Assembly: GCA_905221605.1 (NCBI GenBank)
Contig: CAJNDS010000380.1
Location: 626,001 to 690,000, forward strand
Reading direction: 5' to 3'
Length of the DNA stretch: 64,000 nt
DNA from: Symbiodinium natans
Lineage: Eukaryota > Sar > Dinophyceae > Suessiales > Symbiodiniaceae
The translations under genes and the position numbers were made by a program. The first letter of the stretch is position 1, and every line of letters starts with the position of its first letter. Below the pieces are notes generated by a model. It was not told the origin of the DNA. It saw nothing but the letters and a program-made list of their open reading frames with translations, and did not search any database. Of the stretch, positions 1-8,967 are shown one piece after another.

Positions 1-3000
1 AGGTCGTGGACGGAGCAAAGTCTGCCTCGGTAGCGTGTAATTCCAAAGTGTCTGGCGCGAAGGACTGCTCTCTTAAAAGATCGTTTTCTGCAGCCAGTTA
101 GTGTAGGGACATAGTGGCCTGGGTTCGCCGGCGTATGGCGAGAAGGAAGTGAGGTACTGGCTCCAGGATCAGTGGCCTCTGATCCAACCCTCGGCTCACC
201 CGAACTGAATGATGCAGCACGGCTTGCTTGCACTTGCCAAAGAAAGAGTAGTGACAGGAGCAGCCTGGATCGTGTTCTCGTTCGGGACGCGGGTTTGGGA
301 CCGCGATCAGCCTTTGTTGGCGCATATGGTATGGGGATACAGTGTGTCAGGGAACGAAGGAGAGAAGAAAGAAGGAAGGGAATAAGGGCGGTAAGTGCAT
401 TCGACACCCAGTCATGCAAGCACCAGAGACAAGCTGCATTGCGTTTTCTCTTGCTCCGGGTGCACGTGCGTAGGTATCTGAATTTCCATCTACGTAGCAG
501 GTGCCAGGCTTTGCTAGCAATGATCCTGGGTTTAGGAGACATCCGACCCCTGGGTTCAGGGGTGCCATGAAAAAGCGCAGGCATCGCGGGAGCGAACCAG
601 GCATGAGGTAACAAGTGGCACGAAGGGCCATCATGGTGTATCCCTTGCTCCATCCTCCGTGGCTTCTTCAAGGATGGCTGGAGTGTTGGGGGAGCCTGGG
701 GCTGCAATGCCCGCATGTGGAGGTCGTCCTTCCAGGATGCCAGGTGCACGGGCTGATGGTCTGATCCAGGCGTGTATGCCGTTGGTCGGTCGGGCTCCGT
801 ATCCGGGTGGGAGTGTGACCGATGGTGTCCCCTCTGGCGAGTAGGTGAGGGGTAAGGTAATGGCAGCTGGGCGCGGTGCGGGGGGTCCCGCCGGGCGAAA
901 GTGGCCATCAGAGTGCCCTCCTGCTGTGCAGCCTCCAACGGGTGCTGTTGGGGGATGGGTGGCGGTAATCGGTCGGAGCTCACCATGAGGTGGTGGTCGC
1001 AGAGTGGGTCCCATGCTCTCAGTGGGTGGTGGGGGTCCAGCAGGCAGATGCCCCACTGTGGGTGGAGGTGGTCCTCCAGGTGCTTCCATGGGTGGGCTTG
1101 GTCTGAGTGGAGGCGGGCTTTTGGAGCGTGTTGCTCTGGCTCTGAGCCCAGCTCGAAGAATGCTTGCCGTTCTGGAGGCAGGAGTTTCACCTGTACTGGC
1201 TGCGTAGGCCTCACCTGGAATTGGTGGTCTGATCCTCGGGCCCGATGAAAGTCGGGCACCCCCAATTGCTCCAGCAGGAGTACTGTGAGCATCATCCGTG
1301 TCCGTGGCCGTCCTGGAGGAGGAAGACGGGGAAGTTGGTGCAGCCTTGGGACCTGTTGCGACAGTTGAGCCACAGACTGAGGGGGCCTCGGGCAGGTCAA
1401 GGGCATTCCTATCAGAGTCATTGCTGTCGCTGAGCGTGTGCTCGTCCATCGCCCCATTTCTGTCTTCATTCGAAGGCGCAAACCGCCCCCTCCGCAGGAT
1501 TGAGGGGCCCGGTTTCGAGCTTTGTCCGGTGGCTGGCCTCTTGAGTGTTTTCTTGGGCGCCATAGCGAGGTCAGTACCCTAACGGAACCGAGGGAAGCCC
1601 TTCTACTAGCTGGCCGAAACTCAGCATGGCAGTATATGGGACAAGCATTTTGCAGGGGATGTGCGGTGCTCGCTGGGCGCATGTCCAACAGAAAGAGTGT
1701 GCTCAGAGAATGAGCTCCACACCAGTTGTCGTAGGTCAGGGTCAAATTTCCATGCACAGTCTCCTGGGCAGATTCAGACAAAGTGATTGCTTCCGTGAGT
1801 TCCACGGAGTATCTAGTGTCGATCACAGTCCGCCTGGATGTAGTCTTTGACAGACCTGGGCCAAAGTGAGCAACGGGGAAAACCACAGGAGTGGCTCGCT
1901 GACAGTTCGCAGCACTTGCACATGCCAGTGCGCAAGAGTGAGCTCGGAGCAAACGAGGTGAGGTAGAACGTATGCCCCATTCAAACACAGGACCGCATGC
2001 TTGCAGTGTATGATGGGCTGCAGGACATGTATAGGGTCCAGGTGACGCAGCGGCTACGTTCGTGGACGCAGTGAAGCTCAGTGCATGCTTAGTCAGCGAT
2101 ACAGATGCAGAAAAACAATGAGCCCTGTCTCCAATCCCTGCAGAACACTTTTGGCGGTGGCAGGCGTTCTGGCAGTGGCCTACCGGCTCGGCCGTTAGGT
2201 GAACCTCGATATCTGGGAGTTGCCGGGACCGTCCTGTTGGTGATGGTTCACAGGACACGTACCTGGGGCGGACATCAGGCGAGCCAGGTATACACTTGGA
2301 AAGATGCAGGTATCCGAGGTTGCTGCTGATATGATCGGTGGTCGGTCGCCGTTGGAGCACGTCCCTGATTGATGGGACAGTCCTGTCCCTTTCAGCTGCT
2401 GGCAGGGCAGACAGAGCATCATCAATCTGTACACCAAGAGGCAAGCAACAGCCAGGCATGTGCTCATACATGCGAGCAGTAGTGCCCGGTCGCATCATCG
2501 CAGCAGCATGCTGTGTGTTCGTGTGTGTGTCCTGGAGCCTGGGCCTGACATGACGCTCCTCAGCATATCCCGTTGCAGTCACAGATGGAGAGGAGTCATT
2601 GCCCTCACAGGGCAAGTATGTGCTAGTGGAGAGCGAGGTAGCATCTGGGCACGGCACTGATGTTGAGGAGCCACTCGTCAAATGTGCAATCCTATGCCAA
2701 GCATGAAGGATGAGCTGTGCCACCAACATGGCCGGTTCACCTCTGGATGTTCGGACCTCTGGGCAGTGCATGGTTATCCTGTCTTCCTCCACCGCAACGT
2801 CAAGGCGCCTTTCAAGGTTGGCCTGATCTGAGTCGGTGTCCGAGCTGGAGGTCGAGTCCGAGGTGGAGCCGAACAGTTTTTCCATGTCCTGGACAGGGGG
2901 CGTATGGATTGCGAGGAGGGGAGTACCTATGACCTTGGGCCTCGGTGCAGCAGTAGTTGGAGGCGCCTCGGGTGCCCTGTAGCTATGCCCGCACAGCCTG

Positions 3001-4388
3001 GAGCCTAATTTGCACATATAGGTGAAGCATGTGTGGGAACTGTCACTGCTGACATTGAACACATGTGTGCGTCGAAGGACAGACTGCATGATGCCTCTGC
3101 GAGGAGGCTGTCGAAGCAACATGACCCCGGACGGGGCTGCTCTCTCTGTGCACAGGGATGCATTTTGCACAGTCTGGGCAGGGCGTTCGTCCAAGGCCGG
3201 ACTCAGCTGTCTGCACGTAGTTGATCCTGCAGTATGGGAAGTACGTAGCATGGTGCCATGGATTGGTCTTGCACAACGTACAAGTGCAGTTGGATCCAGG
3301 CGGTCCAGTCTGATGACAAGGGTGCCAGGTGATTCAGCGGCATCCTGTGGCTTCGGTTGGCGGGTGTGGCGCGGTGCATGCACATGAGGGCACGGGATTG
3401 CAGCAATGGCCTGCCATGTAGGGATCATGTGCTTGTCATTGCACATCATTACTTCAGCCTGCGAGGTCAGTGAAAACCGACACATGCTAGCCAGTAAGTG
3501 CAGTTCGGGACAGAAGCAATCAACCCCAACCCAGCGACAACCCTGAACGAAACAGGGGTCCGAAAGGTCGCACGACTGGCCTTCTCGTCTGTGCTTGGGT
3601 GGGGGCAACGGTCTCGGCATGTTCCGTTTCTGTATCGCGTCATCGATGGCCGAGCCCTCCGCCTGAACTGACACGCTGCGTGTGGTTGGTACCGCCTGGC
3701 AGGCTTGACTGTGAACATATACCCCGGAGCGCGGTGTAACGGCAGGAGGAGGACGATGTGGTGCTCCAGTGCTGCAGCTGGCATCAGGTTCTGAGGAATT
3801 GCTGGGGTCTTCTGTAGGCTCAGATCCAGCCTCAGACCCTGACCCAGTGATAGGCTGCGCTTGCAGTGTTGGCAGCTCTTCAAGCTCGCTGTCCGGGCTG
3901 TCCAGCATCACATCAACCATAGTGTCGTCAGGAGCCCAAGCCTCGCCCGTCTCGCCCTCCGTGTTCACCGTGTACCCTAGGAAGATCTCCGCAGGTGGGC
4001 CGCTAAGCATGGTGGCACCGTCCGCAGGAGAGGGGTCTGACAGACCCTCGTGGCCTGTGTCTTCCGCAGCAGCAGTGATCGTTGGCGGCCCATGGAGCAG
4101 CTCGTGTAGAAGATTCGTAGGGCCAGGGCGCACCTTCGGCTTGCGACCAAGAGTCGGTGTGGCAGGTGCAGCGGTCTCATTTGGCAAGGGCGGCACCAAG
4201 CTGGCAGGGCTGGCACCAGTCACTTCAGATGATGCTGCAGATGCATCAACCGGGGCTGCCATCGGGGCAGTCAGGCTTGGCAGGTCGGCCTCCGCCAAAA
4301 GTTCAGCGTAGAGCTCGTCAACCTCCGGGCCCGCCAGCACATGCAAGAAAATCCAGAAAGAAAGCAGGAATCGCAGGAGGAATGCCAT
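1..4388 (-). CDS. Giant stop-free ORF with N-terminal signal-like segment, partial at left edge
   Basis: I read the minus frame whose codons occupy window positions 3k to 3k+2 row by row. It has no stop from about 4640 (TGA) down to position 1. The first Met is at 4386-4388, so at least about 1,460 codons are open and the end lies outside the window. The N terminus MAFLLRFLLSFWIFLHVLAG is hydrophobic like a signal peptide or anchor. An acidic Pro/Ser/Thr-rich part follows (about residues 20-220), then a Cys-rich part with many Cys/His, then basic Arg-rich parts near the edge. I recognise no domain. It starts 218 nt downstream of the copia RT-RNase H stop on the same strand. A long pyrimidine tract (sense strand, 4510-4600) precedes it and could serve a splice or trans-splice acceptor. 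It may be a third, envelope-like ORF of the element or an independent gene; stop-free length and composition support coding, but function is unknown. Confidence 0.6.
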   Translation of the reverse strand, partial: MAFLLRFLLSFWIFLHVLAGPEVDELYAELLAEADLPSLTAPMAAPVDASAASSEVTGASPASLVPPLPNETAAPATPTLGRKPKVRPGPTNLLHELLHGPPTITAAAEDTGHEGLSDPSPADGATMLSGPPAEIFLGYTVNTEGETGEAWAPDDTMVDVMLDSPDSELEELPTLQAQPITGSGSEAGSEPTEDPSNSSEPDASCSTGAPHRPPPAVTPRSGVYVHSQACQAVPTTRSVSVQAEGSAIDDAIQKRNMPRPLPPPKHRREGQSCDLSDPCFVQGCRWVGVDCFCPELHLLASMCRFSLTSQAEVMMCNDKHMIPTWQAIAAIPCPHVHAPRHTRQPKPQDAAESPGTLVIRLDRLDPTALVRCARPIHGTMLRTSHTAGSTTCRQLSPALDERPAQTVQNASLCTERAAPSGVMLLRQPPRRGIMQSVLRRTHVFNVSSDSSHTCFTYMCKLGSRLCGHSYRAPEAPPTTAAPRPKVIGTPLLAIHTPPVQDMEKLFGSTSDSTSSSDTDSDQANLERRLDVAVEEDRITMHCPEVRTSRGEPAMLVAQLILHAWHRIAHLTSGSSTSVPCPDATSLSTSTYLPCEGNDSSPSVTATGYAEERHVRPRLQDTHTNTQHAAAMMRPGTTARMYEHMPGCCLPLGVQIDDALSALPAAERDRTVPSIRDVLQRRPTTDHISSNLGYLHLSKCIPGSPDVRPRYVSCEPSPTGRSRQLPDIEVHLTAEPVGHCQNACHRQKCSAGIGDRAHCFSASVSLTKHALSFTASTNVAAASPGPYTCPAAHHTLQACGPVFEWGIRSTSPRLLRAHSCALACASAANCQRATPVVFPVAHFGPGLSKTTSRRTVIDTRYSVELTEAITLSESAQETVHGNLTLTYDNWCGAHSLSTLFLLDMRPASTAHPLQNACPIYCHAEFRPASRRASLGSVRVLTSLWRPRKHSRGQPPDKARNRAPQSCGGGGLRLRMKTEMGRWTSTRSATAMTLIGMPLTCPRPPQSVAQLSQQVPRLHQLPRLPPPGRPRTRMMLTVLLLEQLGVPDFHRARGSDHQFQVRPTQPVQVKLLPPERQAFFELGSEPEQHAPKARLHSDQAHPWKHLEDHLHPQWGICLLDPHHPLRAWDPLCDHHLMVSSDRLPPPIPQQHPLEAAQQEGTLMATFARRDPPHRAQLPLPYPSPTRQRGHHRSHSHPDTEPDRPTAYTPGSDHQPVHLASWKDDLHMRALQPQAPPTLQPSLKKPRRMEQGIHHDGPSCHLLPHAWFAPAMPALFHGTPEPRGRMSPKPRIIASKAWHLLRRWKFRYLRTCTRSKRKRNAACLWCLHDWVSNALTALIPFLLSSLLRSLTHCIPIPYAPTKADRGPKPASRTRTRSRLLLSLLFLWQVQASRAASFSSGEPRVGSEATDPGASTSLPSRHTPANPGHYVPTLTGCRKRSFKRAVLRARHFGITRYRGRLCSVHD
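631..1563 (-). CDS. Proline-rich low-complexity ORF nested in another frame of the giant ORF
   Basis: A 310-codon ORF starts MAPKKTLKRPATG and ends at 631. It lies on the same strand as, and wholly inside, the giant ORF of the left edge. It is very rich in Pro, Gly, Ser, Thr and Ala, with a basic start and PPPPT/PPPPTE tracts in the middle (about residues 150-200). An in-frame TAG lies 15 nt before its ATG, so this frame does not simply continue upstream. Its residue make-up looks more protein-like than the giant frame does over the same bases. A frameshift from one to the other, or a true overlap, are both possible. No family recognised. Confidence 0.4.
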   Translation of the reverse strand: MAPKKTLKRPATGQSSKPGPSILRRGRFAPSNEDRNGAMDEHTLSDSNDSDRNALDLPEAPSVCGSTVATGPKAAPTSPSSSSRTATDTDDAHSTPAGAIGGARLSSGPRIRPPIPGEAYAASTGETPASRTASILRAGLRARATRSKSPPPLRPSPPMEAPGGPPPPTVGHLPAGPPPPTESMGPTLRPPPHGELRPITATHPPTAPVGGCTAGGHSDGHFRPAGPPAPRPAAITLPLTYSPEGTPSVTLPPGYGARPTNGIHAWIRPSARAPGILEGRPPHAGIAAPGSPNTPAILEEATEDGARDTP

Positions 4389-4509
4389 GGCGATGCAGCA
4401 AGAACTGCAAGCTAGCAAGCTACCCCGCCCACGGCCGGCCTGCCCGAAATCAAACCAGAAGAGAGGGAGGACCAGGACCCACACCCGGAACCCACCCCAA
4501 ACACCACCG

Positions 4510-4600
4510 AAAGGAAGAAAAGAAAGGGGGAGAAAGAGGGAGCGAAGAGAGGAAAAGAGGGAGAAGAAAGCACGAAAAGACACGAAAAACCCCACTACCA
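4510..4600. repeat. Purine-rich (plus) / pyrimidine-rich (minus) tract
   Basis: The plus strand is almost only A and G here, with runs such as GGAAGAAAAGAAAGG. On the minus strand, which is the sense strand of both flanking ORFs, it is a polypyrimidine tract between the copia stop (4606) and the start of the giant ORF (4388). A cis- or trans-splice acceptor role is possible (inference). Confidence 0.5.
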
Positions 4601-4605
4601 AGTTG

Positions 4606-5667
4606 CTACGGCTGTGAGCCTTCTTGTATAAAGCATGCTCTCAGATCTATATGTCTGACACGCCTCAAGCCGTCAGCCCTGCTGATGGCAATGGCGGCCT
4701 CGGAGTCGCAAAAGAGGTGCGGTGCGCACAACTCCTCCCATCCAAACACGTGGGAAATTGCCCTTCGGATTGAAAGTGATTCCTTTGCTCCCTCAACCAA
4801 TCCGTACAACTCCGACTCTGCTGAGCTGAGAGCGACAGCTTGTTGAAGCCGTGACCACGCTTTCAAGCAGAAACCACCAAGCATGATGCAACCACCGCTC
4901 ACACTCTTGCGATCAACGCTCCTCTCACTGCCCCATGACGCATCCACGTAGCAATCCAACCGAAGGCTCCGTTCATCAACTGGATGGACGATTTGTCGAA
5001 AATCCTGAACGTGCCGAAGATACCGTAATACCATCCGCATCGCACGTTCATGCTTCTCACGTGGACTGGCCTGGCCTCGAGCTAGCATGGAAACATAATA
5101 TGCTAGATCCACACGCGTCATGGCCAACCATGAAAGGCGTCCCAACGTAGAGCGATATCGAGCAGCAGCTTCTGAGCTCAACTCCCGCTCCAAGACTTCT
5201 TCTTCTCTGTCGTAAAGTTCTCGAAGATTCGGCGGCGTCGGGCAAGACTTCGGACTCTTCCCAAGTCCAAAACCCTCATAGATCTCCTGGTAGTACTCGC
5301 CTGCCATGCCAATCACCAAAGAGTCCTCGCCCTTCTTCCTGGTGATTTGACGACCAAGAAACGTGATTTGCTGATCACGATCCAAGTCAGCGGTCACCTT
5401 GATCTTCACCGCGCTTTTAAGCTTCTCCACCACGTAGTAGATGGCCTCGTCGCTGTCGCCGCTGATGAGGAGATCGTCTACGTAGCACAACACTGCCACC
5501 CTCTGTCCACCGAGAACCACACCTGAGAAGAGGCATGGCTCCGTTTCACATGGAGTGAGGTCGCAGAGGCGCTTGAGGAGCTTTGCGAGATGACGAGCCC
5601 AGGTCTGGGCCGCGGCTCTCAACCCATAAAGAGCCTTGCAGAAGTCGCATGAACCCAGGCCGTCCAT
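4606..5667 (-). CDS. pol: Copia RT (second half) and RNase H
   Basis: 353 codons. CKALYGLRAAAQTW is the copia kALYGLKQAPRxW block. YVDDLLISG is the catalytic motif. RNase H follows with the catalytic acids in CYVDASWG, LSSAESELYGL and FCDSEAAI. Length and order match the C-terminal part of copia pol. The upstream RT half, with motif A, is in the preceding ORF in a different frame, so the polymerase as it stands is split. Confidence 0.9.
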   Translation of the reverse strand: MDGLGSCDFCKALYGLRAAAQTWARHLAKLLKRLCDLTPCETEPCLFSGVVLGGQRVAVLCYVDDLLISGDSDEAIYYVVEKLKSAVKIKVTADLDRDQQITFLGRQITRKKGEDSLVIGMAGEYYQEIYEGFGLGKSPKSCPTPPNLRELYDREEEVLERELSSEAAARYRSTLGRLSWLAMTRVDLAYYVSMLARGQASPREKHERAMRMVLRYLRHVQDFRQIVHPVDERSLRLDCYVDASWGSERSVDRKSVSGGCIMLGGFCLKAWSRLQQAVALSSAESELYGLVEGAKESLSIRRAISHVFGWEELCAPHLFCDSEAAIAISRADGLRRVRHIDLRACFIQEGSQP

Positions 5668-8600
5668 TGGGACCGGTAACTCCAGCAGGGAGCCGCACCA
5701 CCACCGTGCCGTCTTCTTCTTCTAACTCTGCGAACAAAAACGCCGTACTGACGTCGAGGCCTACGACGTTCTGCCTCTTCGAGCCGGCATAAAAGAGGAA
5801 GGTCCTCAATGCCTCGGCTGAGCTGGTCGCCGCGGAAATGCCAAGCTGAGCAGCCGTTGCTCCCTGGGCGAAATCACGCGCAACAACCCGACAACGAACC
5901 AGTGGTCTTTCTTTGCCGTCAATCCGCTCCAGCTTTGCATTTGACACCCATCTTGTGGATATCACTTTCTGCTTCGGATCCACATGCCAAATCACATCAC
6001 CGACTGCAAGGGACTCAAGCGCACTCAACTCACGCAACATGCCTTCGTATGTCAGACCAAGGTCCAATGCATGTCCGGTGACATCATCCTTGGAAGATGA
6101 GGGCATCTCAACCACAAGAGTCTCACCACCAAGCTTCACAGTCTGCCCTCCGGTACTGGGATTTGCAACGGCGGCGAAACCCAACGACTCACGGAACAAG
6201 ACGTTGTTGACCATGGCATCGGACTCTGGCTCTGGCACCCGACCCAGGCTTTCTGGCTCAACTTCCATGAAGTCAGCCTCTTCTGAAGCTGCAGGTTCAA
6301 CTCTAACAGAGTCTCCGGGACGAAGTTCACCCTCAAGCACCCCTTCAGGCAAGAAGGACTCACCGAGGCCTCGCTCTCCCTCATCTTCAGTCGGTTCATA
6401 ATCCTGCACATCATCAGGCAACTCCAACCCGACGTCAAGCTCACCAAAAGCACGCGAACCAAGATCAAGCTCAACTCCTTCGATCTCCAACTCATGCTGG
6501 GCATCATCAAGCACAAACTGATTCGGATCAAAAGAGCTCTTCACGTACGCAGCGTATCTGTCACGACACTTCTGAGTGTGCCACGCCTTGTCCGCTGGAA
6601 CACCCCTCAATCGACACGCTCGACACCTCGGGGTCCTGCCATTTTCCTCGACCCACGATGCTGGCGGTCCGCGAGTCTCGGTGTTTGGGATTGGAAGATC
6701 ACGCATGTTCCCTTGATCAACCGCTGGCAAGCCACGCACAACGTCACCAGCACGCTCGGGCAACATACGGCAAATACCACGCAAGGCTGACAACTCAAAG
6801 GTCATGGGCACCAACATCCTGATTCGGGCTGACCGGGCAATCTTCAACGAACCATCCTTCAGTCGGAACTGCACCAGATGACTGCCACCCGCGACTTCAG
6901 GGCCTAAGTAGGCAGCCTGTCCATATCTGCCCGTGATGAATTGTCGTAGACTCGGCGGAGGTGTGGCCAAGATTGACGCTCCCCAGACGTATATCGCTCG
7001 AGGCTGCCTCATAGTTCTTAAACTACGTTGTTCAGGAGTCATTGCCGATCCAGGCTGGATTTGGTAGCGGTTGTGTGCCTGAGCACAGTGAGAGAGAAGA
7101 AAGCTGACTCCTCTGCCACATGGCTCTAGGCCAACTTGCTCCAATCCGGCGCACAACGTGTTCGCGTTTTCCTTCAATGTTCGGATGGCCCTCTCTGCGA
7201 CCGGGGCGTGCCGACCAACCGGAACATCAGACACCTCAACCGCACCAACGGTCATGGTATCAGCGAAACCCTGAGCAAGGTTCTTCACCACCCCCTCAAG
7301 ATCCGACTTCACGCAAACCGACAAGTCACGCGCTTCAACTCCAACCAAGCCAACACTACGTCCCCACGCCGACATCTCTCCAAGCATCACCTCACGCGCT
7401 GCTGCACCACGCGGTCCTGAAACTTCACGGTACATCACTGTTCCGATGGCAAAACAACCAACAAGCACCAACACCAGGAACCAAATCCCCTTGTAGAAGA
7501 ACTTGTCGATCTGAACCTCCTTTTGGGCTCCCTCTCCGGAATCCCTCTCGATTTTCCTAGCTGGTTCAAGACCTCTACCACGCACGCAATGCTCACAGCT
7601 GGAATTAAAAGGAACATGACTTCGCAACACATGCTCACGGTGAACCTTTCCCCACAACTCCTGGTGAAGCAACTCCTGATCACCACGCAGCAACCACGCC
7701 TGGTCGCCGTCTGGGGCCGGTGCTTTCTCCTGATCAAGCTCACCAACACACACATGCTCAACCATGCCACTCATGCCAACCATGCCACTCATGCCAACAT
7801 CACAAGCGCAAGCACAACCATCAAGCACATCAAGATTTTTGCTGCTCGCCACTGCCTGGGAAGATCCTTTCTGGCTGATTGCACTCAGCGCTTTCGGTCC
7901 GTCACCACACTCCATCCACTCGAAGTAGGCGTTCCGGGATTGGTCGGTGGTGGTGGCAATGGCGATGTCTTTGGCGGCGTAGCTGGTGCCCGTGATGCGC
8001 TGGCCCTTGGCGATGTCGGATTCCTCGGAGGCGTGGGCAAGCGTCGACGTGGCGGAACCCGCGGAGGGGTAGGCAACCTTTCCGGGTACCCCGGGGAGTC
8101 GGCTTCCTTCCTCGGTGGGCTCGGGGGCTTTGCTTTCTCCTTGATGATCTCGGAGATGGTCGTCACAGTGTAGGGGGCCTTGCGGTCCAGGCACTGCAAA
8201 AAATGCTCCTTGAGGTGCTCCTCCAGCGTCCGTCTCTCTGGGCCCTTCTTCTCCTTGCGAAAGCGGTTCAAATCGGACTTTGCAGCTGACGTCATGCGGC
8301 TTTCCTTGAGCTTCTGCTTCTTCACTGCCCTTGAACTTGCACTCCACAACGTCAACCACGGCTGCTGGCGATCGGAACGAGGCACCAGCTTCACGGAGGT
8401 CCTCTTTGTCGACAAAGAGCTCGCTGCCTTTGGCATTCTCTTCACGAGGGGCTTCTGGGGCATCTTCTTCACTTTCGGCTTCTTTGGCATGGGCTTCTGC
8501 TGAGGAACTTTGGCGGGTCCTGGGGTCTCGATCTCGCCCGGCTTCAACACCACCTGGGACTCGGCATCCGCGGGCACCAAAAGGATCGCGCCCTCTGTCT

Positions 8601-8917
8601 CCGTGGATGTAGCTGTGGCCAACCGGGTGCTCTCCTCGAAGTCCTCTTCTCCCACCGAGATTGAGGCCGCTTGAGTCGCAACGACTCTCCGGACCAGCTT
8701 CCCTTTGTCCTTCCCTTCCATGCGCCATTCCACTTCGCTTTCGCTGGAGGAGGCCATCTTCTCGGGCTGCGGAAGGCCTCGTACACGAGGGGTCTGCAAT
8801 CTGCTGCGCTGCGCTCTGTTCTTGAGACACCGAACAGGCCCGTGCCACCGCATGACTCTGCAACCAGCAACAGTTGTTGGACCACACAGCCTTAAATTTA
8901 AAACCACCAGCTTGCAC
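5546..8917 (-). CDS. pol: Copia pol: protease end, spacer, integrase, first half of RT
   Basis: 1123 codons. The pre-integrase zinc finger has HVPFNSSCEHCVRGRG near residue 420. Integrase then shows a DDE pattern: first Asp in EVQIDKFF, second in VCVKSDLEGVV, Glu in APVAERAIRTLKE. The RT part has RWVSNAKLERIDG and motif A with LDVSTAFLFAELEE near the end. The frame then breaks, and the remaining RT and RNase H lie in the next ORF, with the break near 5640-5670. Between about 7900 and 8860 another frame of the same strand (ORF 7885-8934) reads more like natural protein, so two further frameshifts are likely. A hydrophobic stretch GIWFLVLVLVGCFAIG follows the first integrase Asp, which is odd for a soluble enzyme. 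Confidence 0.8.
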   Translation of the reverse strand: MQAGGFKFKAVWSNNCCWLQSHAVARACSVSQEQSAAQQIADPSCTRPSAAREDGLLQRKRSGMAHGREGQREAGPESRCDSSGLNLGGRRGLRGEHPVGHSYIHGDRGRDPFGARGCRVPGGVEAGRDRDPRTRQSSSAEAHAKEAESEEDAPEAPREENAKGSELFVDKEDLREAGASFRSPAAVVDVVECKFKGSEEAEAQGKPHDVSCKVRFEPLSQGEEGPRETDAGGAPQGAFFAVPGPQGPLHCDDHLRDHQGESKAPEPTEEGSRLPGVPGKVAYPSAGSATSTLAHASEESDIAKGQRITGTSYAAKDIAIATTTDQSRNAYFEWMECGDGPKALSAISQKGSSQAVASSKNLDVLDGCACACDVGMSGMVGMSGMVEHVCVGELDQEKAPAPDGDQAWLLRGDQELLHQELWGKVHREHVLRSHVPFNSSCEHCVRGRGLEPARKIERDSGEGAQKEVQIDKFFYKGIWFLVLVLVGCFAIGTVMYREVSGPRGAAAREVMLGEMSAWGRSVGLVGVEARDLSVCVKSDLEGVVKNLAQGFADTMTVGAVEVSDVPVGRHAPVAERAIRTLKENANTLCAGLEQVGLEPCGRGVSFLLSHCAQAHNRYQIQPGSAMTPEQRSLRTMRQPRAIYVWGASILATPPPSLRQFITGRYGQAAYLGPEVAGGSHLVQFRLKDGSLKIARSARIRMLVPMTFELSALRGICRMLPERAGDVVRGLPAVDQGNMRDLPIPNTETRGPPASWVEENGRTPRCRACRLRGVPADKAWHTQKCRDRYAAYVKSSFDPNQFVLDDAQHELEIEGVELDLGSRAFGELDVGLELPDDVQDYEPTEDEGERGLGESFLPEGVLEGELRPGDSVRVEPAASEEADFMEVEPESLGRVPEPESDAMVNNVLFRESLGFAAVANPSTGGQTVKLGGETLVVEMPSSSKDDVTGHALDLGLTYEGMLRELSALESLAVGDVIWHVDPKQKVISTRWVSNAKLERIDGKERPLVRCRVVARDFAQGATAAQLGISAATSSAEALRTFLFYAGSKRQNVVGLDVSTAFLFAELEEEDGTVVVRLPAGVTGPNGRPGFMRLLQGSLWVESRGPDLGSSSRKAPQAPLRPHSM

Positions 8918-8934
8918 GTGGAGATGGGGGGCAA
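7885..8934 (-). CDS. Overlapping Lys/Pro-rich ORF in copia spacer
   Basis: 349 codons overlap the first third of the pol ORF in a different frame. An internal start MASSSESEVEWRMEGK begins a stretch rich in Lys, Glu and Pro (PKKPKVKKMPQKP). It ends in repeated PTPPR motifs. I think this is the native reading of the protease-integrase spacer and that the pol ORF is open here by chance, but overprinting cannot be excluded. Confidence 0.5.
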   Translation of the reverse strand: MPPISTCKLVVLNLRLCGPTTVAGCRVMRWHGPVRCLKNRAQRSRLQTPRVRGLPQPEKMASSSESEVEWRMEGKDKGKLVRRVVATQAASISVGEEDFEESTRLATATSTETEGAILLVPADAESQVVLKPGEIETPGPAKVPQQKPMPKKPKVKKMPQKPLVKRMPKAASSLSTKRTSVKLVPRSDRQQPWLTLWSASSRAVKKQKLKESRMTSAAKSDLNRFRKEKKGPERRTLEEHLKEHFLQCLDRKAPYTVTTISEIIKEKAKPPSPPRKEADSPGYPERLPTPPRVPPRRRLPTPPRNPTSPRASASRAPATPPKTSPLPPPPTNPGTPTSSGWSVVTDRKR

Positions 8935-8967
8935 AAGAGACTGTCCAATTCCTATTCAGGAGTCGTC

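Noticed and set aside
3769-4311. Plus-strand ORF of 180 codons rich in Ser
   Set aside because: It is the antisense shadow of the acidic N-terminal part of the minus-strand giant ORF, whose translation looks far more natural.
5583-6401. Plus-strand ORFs within the copia region
   Set aside because: Antisense shadows of the RT and integrase coding on the minus strand.
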